From: Gymnopus androsaceus JB14
Taxonomy: Eukaryota; Basidiomycota; Agaricomycetes; Agaricales; Omphalotaceae
Reading direction: 5' to 3'
NCBI GenBank assembly: GCA_009733575.1
Contig: ML769634.1
Location: 1 to 64,000, forward strand
Length of the DNA stretch: 64,000 nt
How positions within the stretch are numbered: position 1 is the stretch's first letter; every line of letters begins with the position of its first letter. Shown piece by piece: positions 11,920 through 21,359 of the stretch. The translations under genes and the position numbers were made by a program. The notes beneath the pieces were generated by a model. That model was not told the origin of the DNA. It saw only the letters and a program-made list of their open reading frames with translations, and did not search any database.

Positions 11920-12499
11920 TTGGAACGTCGTGGAATTGGAAAGAGTTCGCGTTTTGTTTAGCGCTCATGAAGTGAGCGCTAATAGATTCTCCTCTTCGTT
12001 TTCTCTACGTCGCTAGTCAGAATGCATGAGCAGTAATACAATTTTAAAAAAGGAAAAATGTATTATTCAAGGATAGGGCACTTGCAGAAACAAAGGCTAT
12101 GGATATGCGGGCCAGTCTGCTAAGCCAAATTGGCATGAAGTCCCAATGATGCCTTTGTTCTTCAAATCATTGCCTGTGTGTGTGCGTCAGGTAGTGCGTT
12201 AAAGGCACTGGATTTCTGGGTGCATTGGTCTTTGCCCCCACTGTAACCTAAGTTGATCTCTTTCAAAAATACACTTCAACATCCCAGAGGTGAGTCAGAA
12301 ACTACCGTTTGCTCTCAACTTCCCATTATCAGATATCAAGTGACACTAAAAAGATTCTGAACATTGTTGAGATGCATCTGCTTATGCAACTAGGAGATGC
12401 AATGCACAGTCCCAATCTGCTGTCATGCATACTGGTGTCTGGTTTGTCTGGGGCAGGGAAGACAATCCTCATGCAGGCTATGTATGAATTGTTCAAATG

Positions 12500-12749
12500 C
12501 ATCAGCAAAACCTGGGGGTACTCATAGCAAGGTCCCCATCTATCCAGAGCTATGGATTGCTATGGGCTACTATGAGCTGCTATGGATGTCAAAGGACAAT
12601 ATAAATCTGCAGGCTCATAGGAGCTCATACCTACCCATAGCAGTTCATAGCAGCTCATAGCAGTTCATAGCAGTTCATAGTTCTATGGCTGCTATGGATT
12701 GCTATGGCTTGCTATGGCAACTATGGCATTTATCCAGGTTTTGCTGATG
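12500..12749. mobile_element. 250-bp MITE with CATCAGCAAAACCTGG inverted ends
   Basis: Perfect 16-bp terminal inverted repeats CATCAGCAAAACCTGG / CCAGGTTTTGCTGATG, with TG on both flanks. The interior is made of short 'ctatgg' and 'catag' words in opposite orientations in the two halves, so the whole element can fold back on itself. No coding capacity. It interrupts the relic helicase. Confidence 0.75.
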
Positions 12750-12773
12750 TGGCATCACTGCAAAGATCTTGTA

Positions 12774-12952
12774 CATCAGCAAAACCTGTATTTTCGCTGG
12801 AGGTCTCCAGAGATCTCTGGAGCTTGACAGCTGTCAAAACAACTGTCAATTTTCTCCAGAGATCTCCAGAGGTCTCTGGAATAGGGTACCTTGCTCCAGA
12901 GATGTCCCAAATGAATGGGTTTTCTCCAGCGAAAATACGGGTTTTGCTGATG
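12774..12952. mobile_element. 179-bp MITE with 29-bp inverted ends
   Basis: The ends start CATCAGCAAAACC and form 29-bp inverted repeats with one mismatch (positions 12774-12802 and 12924-12952). TA flanks both sides and may be the target duplication. The interior is a series of short palindromes based on CTCCAGAGATCTC. It is only 24 bp from the preceding MITE, so the two are adjacent or nested insertions. Confidence 0.75.
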
Positions 12953-13329
12953 TATTTGCAACTTCTCCTGTTGCTGTAACACAGATCTTGCATGCTGGTG
13001 GACTGCACCTTCAAGTACCTTATTGTTGATGATGCCACCTTGTTTGACATCTCATCCTTATTGAGTATTTGGGACACACTTGCTCACAATGGGGTTAGCA
13101 TCATCATCCTTGGAAGTTTCAAGCTGTTCCTGTCTGCAAGCACAAGGAACTTGTATTTATGTAAGGGTATTTTCCTTGAGGGCCATTTCTAGTGCCACTT
13201 CCAGAGATTGCAACTGGAGCAGGACAGGTTTTTGCATGTCTGGAGAGGAGCTATAAAAAGAGATGCATTTGGAAGCTATTGTCCACTGTCTCATTAATCT
13301 GTTGATGAATTCAAGTTTGGGCTGTTTCC

Positions 13330-14070
13330 TTCATTAGGACACCTTGTTCACATAAATGTTTAATGTTGTATGACTGGTCATCTCTCTGCTGGTACTTGAA
13401 CTTAGACTGCTTGTAGACTGCTCATATTGTTAGCATGAATTTACTGGGTGAGCGAAGCGAACCCGATATTGGTTGAGGCCCCGGGAGATGCGTGTACAGC
13501 CACAGTAGCATGAGAATAGCTGAGGTGTGAAGTGCCGATGCACACAGCCACAGAACTGTAGGCCTGTCCGATACCAGGGTCTTGCATAATTCCTTCGAGT
13601 TTTTCGCAATTGTTTATTTGATTGAATTGTATTTTTGTATTTGGTTTTTTTAGGGCGCCTATGTACTTCACATATTTTGCTTAGTAAGCTGCCGGGAAGT
13701 CGGGGACCTGCCGCTGCATGCGGTACGTTTTTCTCAACCTAAAACCAAGTCAACTGAGAAAATCAGGAAAAGTTCAAGGCAGGCTCGAAAGATCGCAGTC
13801 AATGCTCGCAAGCTTACACCTATCCTTCACATCTTCACAGGTTCAACAGTATCCCAAATTAAATCATATCAATGAACTGCGGTACTTTGCTTACTGACAA
13901 TCTACATTCACTCGCATCTTCCCCAAGCCTCCTCTACAATTGCCATTGCACAAACCTGTGAAAAGAACAAAATGCGCCAGGGACAAATACCAGATCTGAT
14001 GTTGACTGTGTTTCGTGAGTTTTTAAACCTCTCATAGATATCGAGCAAGCCTCATTTGTACCTTGCAACC
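13330..14070. promoter_or_regulatory. 5' flank of cassette-gene locus 1
   Basis: No gene is seen from 13330 to 13840. From about 13845 the sequence matches the 5' flanks of the other cassette loci: 'cacatcttc', 'ttttcac...ttgtg', a Phe-like 'gtgagtttttaaac' and 'gatatcgagcaagcctcattt' just before the ATG. Conservation outside the coding part suggests a shared promoter/5' UTR copied with the gene. Specific sites cannot be defined. Confidence 0.45.
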
Positions 14071-15899
14071 ATGAGCGAACATGGCTTGTCTGAAACTAGC
14101 AGTGTCTTGACCGCTACCGCAACTTTACCTCCACCATTCCAGGGCTTGGTGCTACGTCTGGAAAAGCAATCAAACGCTTGGGGTCCATAGTCGTCTACGG
14201 AGTGGATGCTATCCTTATTCGTCGAAGACTGGCTCAGATTGAAGGCATTCTCACACATAAAAGACTTGAAAAGCTCTCCTGGAGAGTCTCGCAAGTATCT
14301 TTACAATGATCTGCTAGAGCTTTCACGGTATGTCCACCTTGTTTACCGAATTTTTTTTTTTTCTTGAATCAGCAGCTTTGGCGCAGTCCTTTATACAGCC
14401 TATCACTTTGTACACGAGCATTTCGTTTGATTATGGGGGAAGTTGGTGGGATGGAGTTTGAGGATCTCGCAGCTGCTGTTGTCGACTGGGACGTGTCCTT
14501 GTCATATGATCTTCTGAATGCAATTATGTTCTGTTTACTACAGTCGGAAGGGTATTTAGTTTCTGTGAAACTCTCATCCATCTCTTACTGACAGTCACCA
14601 GTAGTCTAGAAGGATCGAGTGCAAGCAGCACTTTACCAGCACGATACTATGCTGCGGGATTGGATGCCTACAAAACCAGATTACCATACGGATCGGGAGA
14701 TTCATCAAAATCTGGCCTCTGTATAGCTTTCTTGATGTTTATGGGACTAGCGATCTCTTTGAGCCGCAGCCCAGCATTCTCACGACTAGTGGCCATTGAG
14801 CTCGACCTAGTCACGTTCATGATCCGAATTTACCCCAGTTTCCTGAAGCCAAAAAAGCCTTGGTCCAGGGAGCTGCTTCGGGCGGAATTGGTGCTGATCG
14901 CGTTGCTCAACAAGTTGGATCCCGTCAATGACTATCTACCTATCGCCCGATTAAACAAAGTCTTATCTCTCACCAAAACAAAGGATGTTGCATCGCCGTC
15001 ATCCAATGGACTATCTACAACCTTAGGGAGCGACGCATTGGCTTCCATTCGCTCAAGCATTGCATATCTACAACATACAAACCACCGAATGGGTCTGGCG
15101 GAAGCTATTCTTGGTCAAAATTCCCATTCTAGGATTCCTTCATATAGTCATCTGGATTCAGTTTATGGTGAAATTCTGGAGCTTTCACGGTATGTTCTCT
15201 CTCTAATCGTATGGCCATGTTTAACATATCAAACATTGGTTTCAATAGCCCTGCATATAATCTGTCGATACGTACACGTGCATTTTGTTTGATTATGAGG
15301 GATGTTGGCGGCATGGAATTTCATGAGATTGCACCTGCTATAGCCAACTGGCCCTTATCCGACTTGTTTGGCCTTCTGGAGGCGATGTTATTGTGTTTAA
15401 AGACGGAAGGGAATAAAATGTTTGTTTTAATCTTTGCAAACTCGTCTTTTTTAATGACAGTTAAATAGAGACATCTATAGAGCCGATAAAGGCTCAGCGC
15501 GACTGGATACGTACCACGGTGCAGGACTGGAGGCATACATAGATGCTTACGATACCCAGCCACGCTTTCGCTAGGCCAAAACGTCGGTGGCCACATTGCA
15601 GTGCTTTTCTGCTGCTTTTAGGGCTCGCAATATCATTAAGCCCAAATCCAGGTTTTTCGAGAATGATAGTTGAGCTCGACATACTCACTTTCATATCCGA
15701 AAGCTATCCTCACATCTTAACTCCTGAAGTCCCGCCACAAGATCTCCTTCCAGCGCAGCATGTACTGGGTGCTTTGCTTCAGGAATTGGATCCAGTCAAG
15801 GATATGCAGCCTGTCACACAAATTCATAAAATCTTGGCCATACATCCCAACTATACATATTATCGAATCAATGACTGGCTCAACTCAACACTATTATGA
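14071..15899 (+). pseudogene. Cassette-exon gene, locus 1 (N-A-B-terminal A-terminal B)
   Basis: Unrecognised family. Exons: N 14071-14327, A1 14387-14551 (165 nt), B1 14602-15189 (588 nt), terminal A 15249-15419 (171 nt), terminal B 15469-15899. A1 reads LYSLSLCTRAFRLIMGEVGG; B1 reads GLDAYKTRLPYGSGDSSKSG, then a hydrophobic stretch LCIAFLMFMGLAISL, and ends in ILELSR. All internal borders are phase 2. The N exon has a 1-nt deletion near 14126 (ACTTTACC versus ACTTCTACC or ACTTTTACC elsewhere) and a 1-nt gain before the splice site, so it is out of frame between them. Terminal B shifts frame near 15565. It is the smallest member and defines the shared C-terminus, ending in INDWLNSTLL. Confidence 0.75.
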
Positions 15900-16739
15900 A
15901 ACACAAATCGGACACGAATATGAGGGAGTTCGGTCCCATGATAGATAAGGTCTTGGACTTATGAGCTTGTATGCAGAGTCAATGAATGGATGATGAGTGG
16001 ACGGGGGGAAGATTAGGGGCAGAGACTTATTTGGTTTCAAGAGTATAAATGCGGACTAGATGAACCAGACACCAGGCGTCAAAGGAAGATACTGATGGCG
16101 CCTGGTGGACCGGGGTCATACCGTACGCGGCAGGTGTTGGCGGTTAGCTCTAGCAGTCCGGGATGGAAGGATGTCTCCAACTATCCACCCATGGTCTAAA
16201 GGATACGCAAGTAACTCGTATACGCACGCGTCAAGAAATGACACAATATGTACAACAACAGTAGTACTTTATAAGATACACTTGATCATGAGTGGGAAGT
16301 GTTTGTGTGGATGGATGGAGAATACAGTACAGAACAGTACAGACTGATGCTTTCGGAGTCCAAGATATAGAGTACACATATACAGCAAGAAAAGAAAGAA
16401 GGCCTGCGATGGCGGCAATGCGACAGATGCGTGAAATGCGATATGCGAGTGGATGACCATGAAAATGCGAGGCAAGGTAAGGGAAGCCAGGAAGGATGAA
16501 TATGATCGATGAAAGTACCTTGAAGGGTAAGGAAAAGGCTCGGAGGTGCTGGGATGGAGAAGAATTATGTATGTACATGTGAGCGAATCGGAAGAAGAAA
16601 TGAATAAAACATGACGACGTGGGTTGGAGTGGTATATCGTTTCAAAGCCACCGTAGAGTGATCAGCAAAGTGATGCCTAGTTCAATGTGAATGAGCACGC
16701 TAATACATCAACCACTATCGACCACTTTTCCTTTACGCA
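15900..16739. other. Intergenic; right part duplicated at 27100-27600
   Basis: No gene seen. From about 16216 to 16720 the sequence matches 27108-27600 with moderate divergence (shared 'tacgcacgcgtcaagaaatga'-like start and 'gtgtttgtgtggatggatgg'). It is the 3' flank of the Nudix copies. Antisense ORFs with hydrophobic translations occur in both copies but are not conserved in frame. Confidence 0.5.
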
Positions 16740-17180
16740 CTCGAGGCTCCCAGGTCATCACCGTCATATAGAACGGTTCGATATCTGGTCTTGTTACTGC
16801 TAGGGGATCCGCTGGAGGCAGGGGTTGATGCGTGTATTTGTACAAGGGCAGGAAAGAGACTTGATACCCTGACTATGTATAGTGCATCGATAAAGGAAAT
16901 TAGGATTAGAGAGAAGGATTCGTCGCGTACCTCCTCATAAGCCTCCCTAACTGCCGCCTCCTGCAGCGTCTTGCCCAAATCCTTCCTCCCTCTCGGCAAA
17001 AACACATACTTCTTCTTCGTATCATACACAACAACGACCTTGTTTGTAGAAGGTTAAATAATAACCATGCCTACTCCGACCATGAAATCTTCGCAGGCGT
17101 AGCCACTGCTACGGATTGCGGGTGAGCTCCATTGGGAGAAGCGAAGTGGGGGTGGAGAGAGAACGCAGGTGATTGAACAT
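16740..17180 (-). pseudogene. Nudix hydrolase, copy A (truncated, nonsense and frame lesions)
   Basis: The Nudix box is visible: GRKDLGKTLQEAAVREAYEE then, after a GT-AG intron, SGY, fitting GX5EX7REUXEEXGU. Nudix enzymes cleave nucleoside diphosphate derivatives using this motif to bind Mg2+. Three lesions separate it from copy B: about 8 nt missing after MFN-LRS near 17160, a TAA replacing the CAA codon of IIQPSTN near 17056, and loss of the 3' third downstream of VVDSG, where the coding sequence runs straight into what is 3' flank in copy B. The copy cannot give a full enzyme. Confidence 0.8.
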
Positions 17181-17435
17181 GATGGAAGAAGGAATGATGG
17201 CAAGATGATGGCTTTGAACTTGTGCGCCACGTTGGCCCCGCACGGAAGCATTATTGCTTAGCGCTTACTACTGCATTGAGCCGTCTCTGCTACGTCTGAC
17301 CGAGAAGATCAAGAGAAGGAAGGTCAAGTACTCGGAAGGAAATCATGACTTCAGCGTCACAGTTTGTAGTATTAAAAGTTCCTCAAGAAACTCGTTACGC
17401 CGGAGACACCATGTAAAATAGTGAACCAAAAAACA

Positions 17436-18925
17436 TTATATAAAGAATGTAGTGCTGGAATGTTTTTGAGATATGTATGTCGCCATATAACGACCGACAC
17501 GTTGCCTGGAGGAAGGTATCATAGCTGGAACCTCTGTCATACCTTTCCGCGCATCAATCCAGCCTCGAAAAGTCCAAGATTCATCCACACCACTCTCCTG
17601 CCGCTCTTCAATGTAAAACGCCTCAATAGAGGGGATCTTGCGTGCAATACAGGATATGTACCGAATCATCGCAGCTTCAGTCTCAACGGGTCCTGCCAGG
17701 ACGTGGGGATGATTTGCAAGCCCTGGATGTCCTAGTTCCAGATGCTGGAAACAGAAGCGCAAGGTTAGGACTTGAAGTGAAGAAAAAGGGCGGAGAAAAG
17801 TGATCAGTTCATCCTGGAGAAAAATCAATGTGAATTCAAAGAGAGAGGTGTATACAGACGTACTATACAGCTGCATCCGCGCTCGAGAGTCAATGTAGAG
17901 ATCCGGGGAAACACAGAATGCACAATAGGCAGAACGAGACTGTCCGCAACCTGCCTTAGATGTAATCCAGTAACCTCCCAATCGCGAGTCAGGTCTGTAG
18001 TTGACGTCGAAGCACTTGTTCGAGTAACAGAAAACCCTTGGATCCGTACAGCCCTGTGAACACCCTGTTGACGGAATGTTTCAAACAGTGGCTGGATGAA
18101 AGGGATCGCGTTATGGGATATCGGAAAATCAAAACTATCCGTGAAACTGATTTTCTTGAGAAGTGGGTGTGCACGAGTGAATTCAGGAAGCCATGAAAAA
18201 GACAGAGTCCTCAGCTCCACCTCAATCTCGTAAAGGCCGTTGAATATGTGCGTTCCGGACGAATTGACCATGAGATCCTGGCGCATGCCAAGCCTCCTCA
18301 CTTGCATGCCGCAAGCCAAATGCCCTTTAAGATATCCACCGTCAAGCCCATCAATGGTAGCGTCTGCAAGGATGATCTTCTCCAAGTCTAAAGAGTTCGA
18401 TGTCTCGGGTAATTGCCCGAATGAAGTTACAATGATATTGCTAAGGGAATGGCGATTCAAATGGGCAAGCAATGAGATATTGATATCAATGTTCAAAACA
18501 AGCTGTGAAAGATCTTTGAGGTAGCACAGGAGGTGCTTCATCATGTTGTTAGTGTGGTAAGCATCCCGCCAAGGACTCGGGAGCAACACACTCAGCGATC
18601 TAAGTACCCTCAGACTGGTCAGTCAATGCCTTTTGAATGATTGAAGAAATCCGGCACACCTAATAGATCCTGCAAAGGAAGCATTCAAGATACATTGATC
18701 TTTGAACATCTCCAGGTCTTCAAGTCGTTGTATTTCAATATACGACAAGAGAAATGGCAAGGAAATTCGTCGAAATTGGTGGCAAGCAACAGAAAAGGAG
18801 AAAAGCTCGTTGGTCGCGTTCTTCCAGCGTAAGCGGAGGAGATTACGTTCTACAAAGTCGGCATTGTAGGCAAGCGATTCAACCACAGAATGAAGAATCT
18901 CTTCAGGTAAAATCGACTCGGACAT
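17436..18925 (-). CDS. F-box protein, copy 3 (intact, 459 aa)
   Basis: Exons 18925-18660, 18599-17864 and 17813-17436, with introns of 60 and 50 nt at exactly the positions and phases of copy 1, give 459 residues. The F-box reads LPEEILHSVVESLAYN...FSVACHQFRRISLPFLLSYI. The C-terminal half has LQVLTLRFCF and ends RYMATYISQKHSSTTFFI, longer than copy 1. Expected role: Skp1 binding in an SCF ubiquitin ligase; substrate unknown. It lies between a decayed gene of the a-d family (upstream) and Nudix copy A (downstream), both broken, so it appears to be the only preserved gene of its block. Confidence 0.8.
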
Positions 18926-19189
18926 GGTGGTTGGAGACAGGTTGGGTCAGTGGCAGTGGTCATAGCCTGTAGCGTTCATGATAAATACAGTACCATGGTA
19001 ACACCACACGAGAGAAGACCTGAAGGTCGAAAGAATTCGGTGTAAATTGAGAGAGGAGGGAGTTCGGTCGTAGTATTTTACAAAATAACTTGTACATAGT
19101 TGTAGATTTGCAAGATGAAGACGATCATCATGAAGCTGGTAAAATCGAGTTGTACCCGCCACTTTGAAGTGGAACAAACGGGCCGTACA

Positions 19190-19570
19190 GCCGACGGGCG
19201 GTTTCAAGAATGGACGTATGTTTAGGCATGCTACAAATAAATCAGCCAACAGGAAAGACAAATAGAGATAGAGATACACACAACATTGCGATATAGTTTT
19301 CCTTAGTAACGATGAGATCGTCTCCAGAGTACGCAAAGATCATCGAGACGTTGAGATTGTAGTCGTGTAGATGTGAAGGCCTGGGTGCAGTTGGGACTTG
19401 AGCCTCCATACGAACAAGGAGTTAAGGGCGTTGTCGAGAGGATTCGCAGGGAATGATGGTACCAATGTATGTAACAGGCCGCAGACACGTTTTAAGCGCG
19501 ATTGAAAGGTCGTTGGTCCAATAATGACTAACAATTTTCGATAGTCAACTCGAAAGCGCAAAACATACAT
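19190..19570 (-). pseudogene. Decayed gene upstream of F-box 3 (copy d)
   Basis: Matches copies a, b and c: a block reading QVPTAPRPSHLHDYNLN followed by SMIFAYSGDDLIVTKENYIAM in one frame, while the upstream part (CGLLHTLVPSFPANPLDN) is in another. It ends abruptly after the intron-like 'gtatctctatctctatttg'; the 3' half of the family is absent. It abuts the truncated RPAP3 copy 2 at 19577, so both genes are cut at this junction. Confidence 0.5.
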
Positions 19571-19576
19571 ACTCGT

Positions 19577-20694
19577 TCACTGGGTACAATCTTGAAGGTT
19601 ACTCGGTATGAATGTTCGTTCGGCTCTCTGCATGCTCTTGATATCTCTTGGATAGATAACCAAGCTCCATGATTTTGGCGTTACGTTCCTCCCGGGCGCG
19701 TTTGGCTTCTTGGAAGGATGATGATGATGGTGATTCTTGAAGGAGAGTTGGATATCTGAAGACGCAGAAGGTATTTCGGGCGCGGAGGAACTATGCTTGG
19801 TCTTTGTTGTTGGAGAAGATAACGATGGGGACTCCGTTACATTTTTCGGCGGTGAAGTGGTTGACGAAAGCGGAGTATGCGGCAAGGATACGGACGTGGA
19901 GGGAGAGCCCGAGCTCGTCGATGTCAATGTCGGTGCCAATGCTGAAGCATTCTTTCCGTCTTCTGTCGGTTCGGAAGTTTGGCCTGCATCCTTAGCAATA
20001 GCTTTCGTATTAGCAGCAGATGAAGACTCGGACGAAGCGGATGCAGATGTTTTTGCAGCCACAGCAACGTCCGAACTAGAATCAGATGGCTCGATAATCT
20101 TTATTGGTACGCGTCTTCGAAGTGGATGTACTACGTCCGAAGTAGATTTCTTCCATAGGAGGTCTTTGACTGCGATCATTTCAGTCTTTACTGATTCGTT
20201 AGATGGATCGAGGGAAGTAGCTTGGTTCGAGATCTACGAAGTTTGAGTGAGTAAAGAAATCAATAAAACCAGGAAACGCACCTTTCTGTGCCTCGACCAA
20301 CTTGCCCAGTTCCTTTCTAGCCTGAGCTCGTCGAAAAAGAGCCTTGACATTAGATGCGTTCAGTGCTAAAACTGCCGTGCAACCCTTTTCAGCGTCTTCA
20401 TTTCTGTTAGAAAAGTCAGTTTCATCATAGTTCAAATAGAAAAACACGAAGCAATCTGTAAACAAAAAAACGTACTTGCCTAGCTTCAAATACGCAGCAG
20501 CTCTGTTCAGATGGAACGTCCAATCTTTCGGGTCTTCGAGGATAGCTTGCGAATAATGGCCGATCGCAGATGGAAAGTCTCCTTTTTTAAAGGCAGTATT
20601 TCCCTGGAGAGGAGATATTAGTATTTAAAGGCAATTTAGCAAGAAAGGATATAAACTTTGCCTTGTCTTTGGCTGCTTGAGCCTTGGTAAACAT
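19577..20694 (-). pseudogene. RPAP3-like TPR co-chaperone, copy 2 (3' truncated, frameshifted)
   Basis: The ATG at 20694 opens MFTKAQAAKDK, with the same GC donor intron as copy 1. The TPR part keeps the family sequence FHLNRAAAYLKLGK that copy 1 has lost, and the linker is long and Ser/Thr-rich (SSSDVAVAAKTSASASSE). Lesions: an extra base near 20220 turns DLEQATSLD into DLEPSYF plus stop; 2 nt are missing near 19735, so the charged helix EAKRAREERNAKIMELG is out of frame. The RPAP3 C-terminal domain present in copy 1 is missing; homology ends near 19600. Confidence 0.75.
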
Positions 20695-20699
20695 TTGGA

Positions 20700-21359
20700 A
20701 CGTCGTGGAATTGGAAAGAGTTCGCGTTTTGTTTAGCGCTCATCGAGTGACCCAGCGCTAAACAGATTCTCCTATTTTGCTATTGTATCCAGCGCGCTCA
20801 TGCTAACTCCTTCTAAAATGTAGCTTCAGCTTCGACTCCCGAGGCTGGCTTTCCTGATCGTACAAAGATGAAATTTGCATGCGGAGAAGTTTAAGGTTAA
20901 CGGAGTGAGATGCGCGAAGATACGCTGTCGATTAATAGAATAGTACGCAGCTTGAACATTTACGGGTTCCTCTATTTCTTATTGTGTTCTCTGCACAACC
21001 TCATAGCCAAATGCCTTGCAATTAGTTCACGGAGCAGTATCAATAATAATTGAATGGACAGAAGTCCGATGCCAGAGTTCAACTCGCGACTTTTTCATCC
21101 CTTCACCCAGATGATTAGACCGGTAACCATCCGTCTATGAGGGTGGATAGCGAGGTTTTCCGATGTTCGATCTTTCGCGTAGAGGGCTTGGTCACCAAAG
21201 TAAGCAATGCGAGTGAATCCAAATAAAATTCCTTCTACCTAATCGTCCCTTCATTGTTCATCGTCCGCTCATAATCACCTTCTCTATTATGAGTACATCA
21301 GATCCCTGATAGTATCTAGCGTCCACTTTGGGTCCGATGATGAGTCTGATAATAGCACT
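20700..21359. other. Intergenic; no gene recognised
   Basis: Apart from the 5' flank shared with RPAP3 copy 1 ('ttcgcgttttgtttagcgctcat') no gene is seen. A stretch near 21075-21140 has some tRNA-like words on the minus strand but does not fold as a complete tRNA. Confidence 0.4.

Larger units (their letters stand above)
12309..13195 (+). pseudogene. Relic P-loop NTPase, possibly Pif1/Helitron-type helicase, broken by two MITEs
   Basis: Two fragments remain. The first reads ILVSGLSGAGKTILMQAMYELF, a Walker A loop with flanking helix. The second, about 600 nt on, reads YLIVDDATLFDISSLL then ISIIILGSFKLF, like a Walker B with a following sensor strand. The order and wording resemble Pif1-type helicases of Helitrons, but too little survives to be sure. 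The two small inverted-repeat elements at 12500-12749 and 12774-12952 lie between the fragments. Confidence 0.4.
16216..18960 (-). repeat. Duplicated block: Nudix + F-box (block A)
   Basis: This block (3' flank, Nudix gene, F-box gene, in the same orientation) is homologous to 27108-30330. Homology is continuous through the Nudix-F-box intergenic part ('ttgcttagcgcttacta' and 'gaccgagaagatcaagagaag' are in both). Block A lacks about 430 bp that in block B hold the 3' half of the Nudix gene. Confidence 0.8.

Noticed and set aside
16231..16578. Hydrophobic minus-strand ORF, with a partial match at 27153-27617
   Set aside because: The homologous sequence is not conserved in frame and lies in the 3' flank of the Nudix copies; differences look non-coding.
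21070..21145. tRNA-like words on the minus strand (GGATGGTTACCGG, CGCGAGTTGAACTC)
   Set aside because: The T-loop lacks a base of the GTTCRA core, the anticodon stem does not pair fully and no clean acceptor stem was found; at best a degraded tRNA.
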